Source of the DNA: Corynespora cassiicola
Lineage: Eukaryota; Ascomycota; Dothideomycetes; Pleosporales; Corynesporascaceae
Assembly: GCA_022059125.1 (NCBI GenBank)
Contig: JAEUWY010000005.1
Coordinates: forward strand, 1,240,001-1,304,000
Direction: 5' to 3'
Length of the DNA stretch: 64,000 bases
Shown here: positions 22,987 to 33,251 of the stretch, in pieces
Layout of the letters: every line of letters starts with the position of its first letter
Position numbering within the stretch: position 1 is the first letter of the stretch
Position numbers and translations under genes: made by a program
The notes under the pieces: generated by a model
What the model was told of the DNA's origin: nothing
Databases searched by the model: none
The model's input: the letters and a program-made list of their open reading frames with translations, nothing else

Positions 22987-24534
22987 ATGTTCCAAGCAGT
23001 ACCCCACACATATACCACCACCGCCTCGACAGCTCCGTCAATTGATGCCATGGCCGCCATGCCTCCCCAGAACACCATGATCACCAGCAACCCCACCGAC
23101 CAGCCAAAGCCCCGCAAGCTGCGAGCTTCGTGCGATGCCTGCTCTCGTGCAAAGGTACGCTTCGATTTATAAAAGCTCTCCGTGTCCGAGCAAAAACTAA
23201 TCACCCCCGTAGGTCAAGTGCGACAAGGTCCGTCCTACCTGCCACCGCTGTGGTAACATGGGCATTTGCTGCAACTACTCTCCTTCCATGAGGTATGCTT
23301 TTTTCCAAGACGCCAATTTGCCTGCCATTCGGAAGCTTACAGAAGCTTCAGGTTGGGCAAGCCCCGCAAGAACAGGAACCCAGATGGCACCATTATGCGC
23401 GATGTCTCTCCTGCGAGCTCGTGCGGACCGCTTGGTCCCAGGCCTGATATGATTCCCCGCACCACCTCATACACCAACGAGAGCTCGCCAGAGCCCACGG
23501 ACCCCTTCTTCTTCGGCCCAGCAACCCCAGAATACCACTACCAGGACGCCTTCATGACCAACAGCTTCGAAGGTGGCCACTCGCCCTACTCTGAATCCGG
23601 CTCCTTTGTTGGAGGCTGGGCAAACGACGACCAGCTCATGTTCCAGAGCCCCTCGGAGATGTTCCCTAGCGTGCCACAGTACCCTCCCCCTCACTCGCCA
23701 TACCACGGCCACATTCGATCTACGAGCGTGCAGAGCCAGCCAGAGATGTTTGCTCCCATGGACGGCATCCACTCGCCGCCGATGCAGAGCCCGTCTTATT
23801 ACGGCATGAGCGAGCAGCAGCCTCTTCCCATGTTCTCCCCCGAGAAGATGGCTTCCCCGCCGCCAATGGCTCAGGCTCCTCTGCCCACCCCTCCCACCTC
23901 GGCCACTGTCCAGAACCACGACTGCACACAATTTGCCTTCCAGACGCTGAACAGCCTCTACTCCCCCCCTGCATCTCAGCCGGCTGCTAGTGACTTCAAC
24001 GGCACTTCGAATGGCCTTCCCACGCTTGATTCTGTGCTGTCAACCAACAAGGCCGCCGTTGACAAGCTGTTTGTCCTCCTTGGCTGCCCTTGCTCCGAGA
24101 ACCCGCACTTCTCCACCACGATTGCCTTCACCATTGTCAAGATTCTCTCGTGGTACCAGGCCGTGGCCGGAGTCAACCAGCCAGCGGGCGAGGCGCCCAT
24201 CAACACGCAGATGGAGGCCTTTACCCACACTCCCATCTCCCTAGGCGACTTCCGGCTCGAGGGCGAGGATGAGGACACGTTCCGCACGCAGCTCGTGCTC
24301 GGCGAGCTCCGCAAGGTGGAGAAGCTCATTGACAAGTTCTCGGAGCGCTACTGCAAGACGACCAACCAGGCCGAGACGGGTATCGACGGGGGCGTGTACG
24401 GCGCCCTGGAGACGCTCCTCCGCACGCGCGTCCGCGACACTTTCAAGGTGACGATGAAGAGCGCACCCGAGGAGGTCAAGCGGTCCATCGCTTCGCGCAC
24501 TCAGCAGCGGGCCCGCACCAACACCATCCCCTGA
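22987..24534 (+). CDS. AflR-type Zn(II)2Cys6 transcription factor
   Basis: Three exons (22987..23154, 23213..23292, 23352..24534) encode 476 aa. The binuclear zinc cluster has Cys at 49, 52, 59, 66, 69 and 75/76 (C-x2-C-x6-C-x6-C-x2-C-x5/6-C), with basic residues just before it (RKLRAS). A basic linker (RLGKPRKNRN) follows, as in AflR. Residues 95-290 are Pro/Ser/Gln/Tyr-rich and probably activating. From about 306 (TLDSVLSTNKAAVDKL, CPCSENPHFSTTIAF, ILSWYQ) to the end it matches the aflatoxin-regulatory C-terminal domain as I remember it. Intron 1 falls inside the zinc cluster, between residues 56 and 57. Such proteins bind DNA in the nucleus and often control secondary-metabolite clusters, but no biosynthetic gene lies within the window. 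It stands alone in a gene desert. Confidence 0.9.
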
Positions 24535-26080
24535 TTTGGAAAGAAAAAAAAGTAACCCCTTTGTTTGCTGCGTTTCAGCGATTACATGTACATTCTTCAC
24601 TTCATGTTTGCGATATTCTGCTCTCAATCTTGTCTGTCACAACCAATTTCTTGCTACTGCCGCTTCTTCTCTCTTGATATCACGACACCGCGCATCATGG
24701 CGCTATGCATTATAGAGTCTGGGTTTTTTCTTCTACTTTGACAAACGGTCCTCACAGGGACGATGACCTTTCTTCTGGGGCTTGTTGGACTATTACCTAC
24801 TTACCTACCTATTACAACTTATTGTCTATTGTCTCAACAAAGTTGGAGTCTTTCTTGCAGTGGTGCGTTCTCTCGTGTCTCATGGATTCCGTTGGTGGAA
24901 ATTGGGGCCTTGTACATGTTTTTGGAAGGAGCAAAGGCGGGCGCGCCGTCGACTTACGCAGCCAGCAATATAGGCTATGCAGGGGAGAGCATGTGCGCGA
25001 AAGCACGTGTCTGCAGACGCAGCAATTCAGCTACCTTACCACCTCGAGCTACCCCTGTTTTTCTCCCTCCCTGACTGGCGCCCTGCATTCCTCTGGTGCG
25101 GGAATCGTGGAAATTTGGGCGAGACGAGACTGACAAGACAGCCAACAGCCGTAGTTTGGCCATGGCTACTACCCAGGTACACACACGCTCACCATGGCCG
25201 TCGCCACCTTACCCACACCCCAGTTGGATACCCACCAAAAGGTCTCAGAAGAATTTGGACGGCCAAGCGGGCCCTGGGCCAGTCGGACTGGAGCATTCCG
25301 GATGCTGACTCTGCCAATGTCGCAACGGCGCTGCGCACAGGGCGTCGAATCTGGGGCACCTGGCCTTGGCCGCTACCACAGTGTCCCCAGGCACAGCAAC
25401 TTCCCAACAGGCATTGGATCTATCGATGTTAGACCACGATGGGAAGGACGAGAGATTACCATCTGACAGGGCATGCTAGCAGGAGGGCCTGGATGTGTTG
25501 CATGGACACGCTAGGTCAGGTCCCGGGCCAAAGGCACACCATTGAATTTCATCAAACTCGCATCGATATTTTGCTCCATCAAATTTAAAAAAAATATCGT
25601 GGGATTTCCCAGGGTCTGCGGGCAGGCTCGTTGGAGCTCGATGCTCCGAGGCCCAAGGTTTTTTTTTAAAAAAAAGAGGATTTCGTTACTAACGGAGGTT
25701 GGAGAGTGGGCACATGGAAATACTGCCATGGTCGGTGCCCCGGAAGCGGCTGTTGGGCCAAGGACTAGCGTGAGGCAGAATCGGCAAGAGGTGGGAAGGG
25801 CTGGGCTAGGCCCTGGACCTTCCGTAGGGCTCTCGGCCTTGTATCGCGCGAGAGTTCCTTGCGCCGAAGGGAGCATTGGACGTGGATAGCAGCACAGAGG
25901 GGGGGGAAAAAGGGTTTGGAACGAAGTGGCCAACAGACTTTTGGCCGACAACGGGTGGCGTAGTAAGAAGGGATGGGCGCTTTCTAGCCTATCCCTCCGA
26001 GGGCGTAAACCACGAGCCACCCAACGATGGCGTCTTCACCAGGGAGCGCGTGTTGGAGCGACTGACTTGTCGTCGTCTGC
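24535..26080. other. Downstream flank of the regulator, no gene seen
   Basis: The first 150 bp are the likely 3' UTR (an A-run right after the stop, then T-rich sequence). The rest has only chance frames. Homopolymer blocks appear at 25589 (A) and at 25660-25675, a T-run followed directly by an A-run that can form a hairpin. Confidence 0.5.
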
Positions 26081-29000
26081 ATAGCAGAGGTGCAGGCAGG
26101 CAGGCAGGCATCGGAGTATCTCCGGGGGAGGAGGCCCAAGCAGCGACACTCGGGGGTGTACATGGTCGGGGATGGCAGGCCAAAAGGGGAAATGCATGAT
26201 GTCGTGGCGTCGCTCCATGGCGTGGGCGGGCAAACCGTTCGGCGACAAGCCTCGAATGCGGGAGGCGAGGGAGGCAGAAAAGCCACGACTGGACAGTCGA
26301 GCCCCCGCCAATCGCAGAGCGGAAGGTGCCTCGCCGATCGAGTGTCCTCTGGAGGCACAGGGCTGGAGGGAAGGATGGGGAGAAGGGGCCGTGGGTGGGC
26401 GGGTGCGTGCCGCAGCCGTCACTGCCTGCGCGTTGGCGGCGTTCAACAGTCAGGCAGTCAGTCCGTCACTCCGTCACTCCGTCAGTCATTCGGTCAGCCA
26501 TCCAGTCAATCAGCCAGAGATGCGAAGCCCTCCTCTCCACCCTTCCTCTTCGACTGTATCTTGCAGCCGCAGGCTGTCGTAATTATTTTCTCCTCCCGCC
26601 TCCTGGCGGTGCTTTGGCTCCCTCCAAGCCTCGCTCGCCTCGCCTCTCCCTGCTGCACTGCAAAATGGGGCCACGGACCGGCCCTGGGGCTATAAACGGA
26701 CAAACTGCTGCTCCCAGCCATCGCTGCTCCACATGGCAGCAATTTCTGCCGCCGAGGAGCCGTTTCCAACGCTCGTCGATATTCCCTCCGTGATATGATA
26801 TGACCATTACATGGCTGCGAAGCATGTCTGCCTCGACTCCAGGTCGCCCCAGCGCATCGCCTACCCCAGTCCCTCCGAGGAGAGGCCTTTTCCCGGGACG
26901 CGGGAGCCATACTACTGCTACCATCTGCGGCGCTGGCAGCGCTGGCATGCCGACCTGAGGAATTGCGGCACGACGCGCGATCACAATCTGGAGGGTAATC
27001 TTCCGTCCGACCTGGCCTTGAACGGGGCAAGATCAGGCTCAAGGCCTGGCCAAGCCGTGGCCGCTCACATGCGCCGCCCCCACCCTCCCCTAGTCCCAAG
27101 TAGGTTAGGGCTATCGGTCCACCCCCCCTCCCCCCCCCCACCCCATCACCCAGCCATCACCCACCACCCACCACCCACATTCCTCCGTCCACCACGCCTA
27201 GGCAAGCTTTTCCAACGACTGCACCTAAACCGGAACACTGATCTCCTTGGGCCGTAAGCGGCAACTCGGCTGTGTGCGTCTTACCTCTTGCGGGCCCTGG
27301 AAGGATCCGTCTCCCTGCCCCATTGGCCCTCCGCGATGTGCCCTGCGAATGGCGCCGGCGGTTGAGTGCATTAGGGCTGGGCCGTGGACTCCATTCCAAT
27401 AGGCTAGTCTCCGCCTGCCCCCTCGTCCAGTCCAGTCCCTTGCTGCGAAGCGTGATGGCTGATGAGTATGATGATGACGATGGGCAGCGGCCACCGCTTC
27501 AGGACGGGAACCTGGGCCTGTGCCCTCTGGAAGGATCTCAACGTTGCGTCCATGTGGCCAGAAGGAGCCCTTTTACCTTCGCCATTTTTTCCCGTCTGGT
27601 TAGGAGGTTTATTTCTGTCTCAGATGTCAGGAGATGATGTTCGTTTTCCCTTTTGCCTTTCCCCCGTTCCTGGAGGCGTCTGCAGCCGACCCTACGCTGG
27701 TAATCAGACGACTACTACGACGACAGGATGGCGACGGCCTTGGTCAGCATCTTCCCTCCTCTTTCCTCTCCTGACCCTGGTCCATGGCTGCGTGCGGCTG
27801 TCATGTCAGAGACACTGCCCCAGATTCCAATACTTTCGACCGCCAGCCCTACGCATCTTTTTTGCGATCCGGTGTCGTCTGAGCCGGTGACCCTGTGTCT
27901 CTACGCTAGCAGCATGCAGCAAGCCCAGCAAGCCAGCAAGCCCAGCAAGCAGCAAAGCACAGGGCTGGGCATGCCTGCCAGCGGGGCCGCACACCGAGTT
28001 CATTTTTAGCATACTGTCCCGCTGGGTCCATGCCGCGGCGACTTGCTACTTGCGACGATGCGACACAAGGCTGGAGGTGCCGTCGGTAGCTCGACGGGCT
28101 GGTGCCCCAGGACACGCCGCCAGGTGGTAGGCGCACATACACACCGTTGGCCTCATCCATGGTTCTTTCGACGCAATCTACTCAACGCACGCACCTCGCG
28201 CATGCACGCACGCCCGCCCAAGGCAACGGTCACTGCACTCTCTGGTGAAACCACCGGCACCCTGCAGTTGGGTGGTAGGTCGTGTTGGACAAGATGCGGA
28301 TGTTGCCTCAATCGCGGTACTCTGATATCACCATTCTCGCACCCTCTCCGCCTGGGCCTCTGCTGCCTCGCAGAACTAGCTTTTTGCGGACAATGAGCGA
28401 CGCAACCCAGGCAAGAATTTCTGACTGACGAGAAGGGCCGATCCCTTTATTCCTCCGCAGATACGAACATGTTGGACAAGGGAAGTTTTCCAAAGTAAAG
28501 AAAAACCTTGAAATCAATTACACGTCGACACGATGAGCAAGTTCCTCTGGTTTCACAGGGCGGCCGGACGATGTCTCCGGCGGGCGCTTCTCAGTGCCCC
28601 CCTTGGCCCCGCTATCGAAAATCTGATGTGCAGCGAGACGAAAGACGATGCAGCCGCCATTTCTTCTAGAAACTGCCCATGAGCGGCTGAGCTGAAACTG
28701 GCGGGGGAACACGAAAAAGACAGTGTTGAGTCTCTGCCTTTTGCTCATTCTCTCGCACCGCGCGTGGGCGGCCGCACGTTCGATTCGTTGCGCAACCTTA
28801 CACAAAAGGGCCGCCCCCCCCCCTCTGCCGGCACTGCGAGGTTGCCTGCTATACTAACCCATGGTTACTCAGAGGACAAGGCATGCAAGTCTCCCCATCT
28901 CTCTCTGCCTATTCCCTCCCATTTCCATTTTTACCTTTGCTGCGGCTCGTGCCATGGAGGGATGGGCGTGCGGGGTCGAAGAAGTCCTAAAGAGCCTTGA

Positions 29001-31560
29001 TCGCGAGGAACACGGCGTGAGGGCGGCAGTTGCCCATGCAGGACAGGCCCATTTCCGCCCGCTTCTGATTCGCATCTCTGTCTGCGCGCAGTTTGGTTTG
29101 ACAGCTGCGCGAGACGGTGCGTCGCACGTGTCTTTGTATCGCCGGTTTCTAAATCCAGAGACATTAGGAGGGACTAAGGCAAGGCACACACAGTGGTGCT
29201 GTTGATGGTGCTGGTGCTGGCGCCCCCGCCATTGTCCCAGGTATGCCCCCGTCCTGGCCCTCCGGCTCGCATTCCGGCGTACTGGGACTTTTTTCAACAA
29301 CTCTAGAAATGTGCTCGCCCGTGGCACCCCTCCTCCACCCTCGCAGTGCCGATCCGTTGTGGAGCTTTCGTCTTCAGAGTCGGCGACGTAACGACGCTTC
29401 TGCTGACATGTCCTGCACGCCTAGTAAAACCAGCTAAACCAGCCAGCTAGCTGGATGCAGCCGCGCATAGTCTACACTCGTCGCAAAGTTTGGCTCGAGG
29501 GGGGAGTGCGCCGGCGCTCCCGAAGCTGGAATGCGACAGCTGGACGGCGCTCCCTTGAGCCATGTGGTCGATAAAGTCAAAAACGTGCTTGTGCATTGGA
29601 GAAGACTCTACTGTGTGGTTTCGACGCAGACGGGCAGCGCGTTAGCGGCCCCTCCCTCCCTTTAAATGGAGGTAAGCTGCAGCCTGCGGGCATTCCGGTG
29701 TAGAGCGAGGGACCCAGTGATGCGCTGTGGAGTCCCGCAGGCAACGATGGGGTCGAGTAGCGTAGCGTACCGATAAGGGAGGCTTGCAGAGTGCCTGATG
29801 CCGCGATGGAGAAGGAAGATCAGATGGCGATGAGGCGAGCTATGAGATGTGGGCTGTGGGCAATGTAGCTTGTCGTAGTAAGAGCTAGCCAGCCAGCGCC
29901 ATGTACGACGTCGTCGCAAGCAGCCTTCCAGCCAACCATGCCACCAGCAAAATTGGACGACTAACGACTGACGACGACGACGACGACGGCAACGACGGAC
30001 CATCAGAGACAGATTGCACGCGAGTGAGAAGCTGTCCTGATAGTCTCGCATGCATGCGTGCGTGATTTTCTCTTTGGAGGAATCTGTCCATCTTACCCCC
30101 TCATTCCATCCTTCCAAGTTGCCTTTTTTTTTCAAATGTCCCTCTTTCTCCAAGTCGCGAGCCATGCACCCACCCCACTCCATCCTTTTTGACCTCCTCC
30201 TCCTCCTCCTCCTCCTCCATCTCCGTACATGAACAACCCAGGTAAGCGCACCGCTGCAATGCACGCAGAGCAAGCATCAAACAAGACGCGACACCCACTG
30301 TCCCGGATACCAGCGCCTCGTATCCAATCTACAACCCTACCCATTTCTCGCGCCCCACCCCCTACCACCCACCCATCCGCCCACTCACACACACACACTC
30401 TCTCTCCAACCATGCGTGTCCACCGTGTCCCGCCGGCCCCCCATCCCTCGCTCGCATCGTGCCCTCGTGCTGCATGCTGCATGCTGATATGTGTACCACC
30501 CTCCCTTTTCTTTTTTTCCCACTCCAGTCCCCCACCCTGCCCTACCCTACCTTGGTGCGTCATGTCAGACCCGCCCCCGGGGATCTCTCCTTCTTCGCTC
30601 TTCTAGAAGGAATGGATGGATGGATGGTGGGTGAGGTGAGTGAGCGAGTGGTTGGGTGGAGCGGGATTGTGGGTCTCACCTGCCAGTCAGTACATGCATG
30701 GGGGCTGGGCACTTTATCTGAGGCAGAGAGGGTTGAGTGTCTGGATTCTGGTTCGGGGATAGGTGTATGGATGGATGGGTGGGGGCGTGTAGAGGTCTGC
30801 GTGTGGGGTTGGGATCGTTCTATGAGGTTGGTGTTGGGGGGGAAGTGTGGGATGGGGGGACATGAATATTCGGGTATGGCAATGCTGCATATCATGCATC
30901 TCGGGGCTCTATGGATTTTAGATAATGTGGGTTTGACGTGATGTTGTTTCGCGACTGCATCGTGTACTAGGGCAATCGAAATGTATGGCATGTCCACTCT
31001 CTCATCACCCTCGACAAAGTCCCATCGTTCTCCCAAGAAAAAAAAAAAAAAGAAAGACCATCTTGGCCCTTATAGCTCGCCTACCCACACCACCGGTCCC
31101 TCTCCCCCTCATCCTCTCGCCTCCTCCCGCCCTCGTCGGGTCCCTCCCTCCCTCCCTCCCTCCCGTACCGCACCGCAAACGCACATGTGCTCTGCATCTC
31201 CCCAACCACTCCATCGGCACACGAGCAGGCATCAAAGAAGCGGGAACTACGGACGGGAGGGAAGGAGGGAGGGACGGGCAGCACCTTCGCCTCAGCCTCT
31301 TCCTTTTTTTTTTTCTCTCTCTCTGTTTTTTTTTCTAAAAAAAAATAATTCCCCAACAATCGTTCGGGTTTCCGAGCTTGTGGAATGGGCGGTACGAGGA
31401 TGCGACTGTGGGGCGTGGTGCGTGTGACATGGTGGCGGCCACGAGGAGGGGGCGGGAGGGAGAGGCGGGAGACGGAAAATCTAGAGACGGGAACGGTGAG
31501 TTGGAAACGCAATGTCGGGATTGAGACGGTGGGTCGGGTTTTTAGGGGGGGGGGTTGGGA
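26081..31560. other. GC-rich, simple-repeat-rich gene desert
   Basis: About 5.5 kb without a recognisable gene. Open frames are many but overlap on both strands and translate into Pro/Arg/Ser/His-rich low-complexity peptides. Simple repeats: (AGGC)n at 26091-26109; degenerate GTCAGTC-type units at 26447-26518; C-rich tracts at 27121-27180; AGCAAGCCC-type units at 27905-27955; (ACG)n at 29969-29988; (CTC)n at about 30196-30220; GGAT and GGGT units at 30610-30660; (CCCT)n at 31141-31164. From 30.1 to 31.6 kb one strand is in turn strongly pyrimidine-rich and strongly G-rich. Confidence 0.5.
31141..31164. repeat. (TCCC)n tract; G-quadruplex motif on the minus strand
   Basis: Six uninterrupted copies of tccc give six GGG runs separated by single A residues on the minus strand. 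This satisfies the usual four-run quadruplex pattern. Confidence 0.85.
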
Positions 31561-33251
31561 TAGATGAGGTGGGTACTTGGCGTAGCTGCGTGCGTGCGGC
31601 GTAGTCGGTTTGTTTGTTTGTTTTTTTCGCTTGCGTAGGGAGGTCCACGGAGTTTGAAGGGGTTGTAAGGGTCTGGGAGGTGTGGGAAATTATAGGAATT
31701 CTTTGTTTATGGACAGTGTAAGGTGGGGGGAGGTGTTTGCTCCTAGGATAGAGTGGCGGGTTGGAGGTGGAAGCTATGGCGGCGGGTTAAGTGAGATGAA
31801 TAGGCTGTGGGAAGGCTCCTGTGTGTGTTGGAATATGTATTTGAAGGCTAAATTAAGATAATCAATACCACATTTTAGAGGTTACTTTAGTTTTGTGAGT
31901 GTGAGAGGGATGCACAGTCTATGCGCATGCCGTCTATACAGTGTTCCGCCTGAGAAGAAAAAATCTATAATTGGAGGGCCAATAGTCTAGTATATGTGTT
32001 TACAAAGTTTTCTTTTTGATATAAAAGCGATATTAGTTAATGGAAGGTAATCGAGTATTAGTTTTTTCTTATATAAGACTCGGAAAGTTCTCGGCATTCC
32101 AATACACAAAGCGCAAGCTTGTCGATCTTTGAAGCATTTTGAATCAAGTACATAGTCCCGTGAAAGAACAACTATGCTTATGTCATATAGAATTGTAAGA
32201 ATTCGACATCAATTTGAACCTTCTATATAAAAAATTAGTGCAATATAAGAATTCTGTTTCACTAAGGCACTTGATTAGTTGCCGGTGTATTTCGATCGGT
32301 AGAATGGTTGGGCAACGTGATAAGATAGCGTAGAACTCATACTAAGCTTTATAGTCTCCGATAACTAGGAAGTGGGGTGGCCATTCCAAGTTCTCCTTGG
32401 TCTACGGATAACGCCCCGTTGAGTTTGAGTTTCGAGATGACGTGGCGGGCCGTGGACAAATGGCATGGAACCAAATTTTGGACACTATCTTGACACACAT
32501 CAGCTTTGTCTTAGACTGAAGCCACTGATTCTCGGACTTGTTCCTAGCTGATCTTTGCTAGTTCATGCCACTCTCGTATCCACGGACTATGGACTGCCGG
32601 GCATGACCCAGCACATCAACACCACCGCAGGACACAGCATGAGCGCAGCGTGCCAAATGCAATGCATCAGGCTTCCCAACTTCCAGAACCATCGTGATGA
32701 TTGGGCCATTCTTTCCCCCCGCACACTTGGTCGACGATCCTCTCAAGCCACATCGAGCAGATCACAGCCCATCGGATCGCCTCCCCAAAATCCTCCCGAC
32801 CCACATGCCGCAACTTTGTACGGACCTCCGCGCGGGACGCAATGACCGCTTCCGCTCCCGCACCCCGCACCTCGTCCAGGCAACCAGCAGTCTCCGCTCC
32901 GCTTGGAGAGTGCGCGCGTACCTGCGCCCGTCGTGTTTCATGCGGCTCCACAGTGCTAGTGTGAGACGTCAGATGCATTTGTCCGATAGGCTCATCGCCC
33001 GTCATCGAATAGGAAGGGCATAGGAGCAGAGTTAGAGCGGGGGCTGAGTTTATTCATGAGGCTAATGGGACGACATGGGTGCGACGAGGAAAAAAGTACC
33101 AAAAGGTTGCTAGTTTTATGGAATTGAACCATGCGAAGCAAAATTTGCATGAATACACAGAAGGCCACCTTGATTGGCAAGATATAAGAAAGCCGAGGCA
33201 GGGGCTGAAGCAAAGGTAGTTCTTTTCTGGGGGAATGAAGTCCGGAGCGAA
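31561..33251. other. AT-rich island and 3' flank of the CorA-like gene
   Basis: Between about 31.8 and 32.4 kb composition drops sharply to AT-rich sequence (many tta, ata and taa words), against the GC-rich DNA on its left. No transposase-like frame is readable there. From 32.4 to 33.2 kb composition is average and no gene is recognised. Confidence 0.5.

Noticed and set aside
26090..31560. Many open frames of 120-210 codons on both strands
   Set aside because: Translations follow the simple repeats (Pro, His, Ser, Arg runs), frames overlap on both strands, and none shows splice-supported extension.
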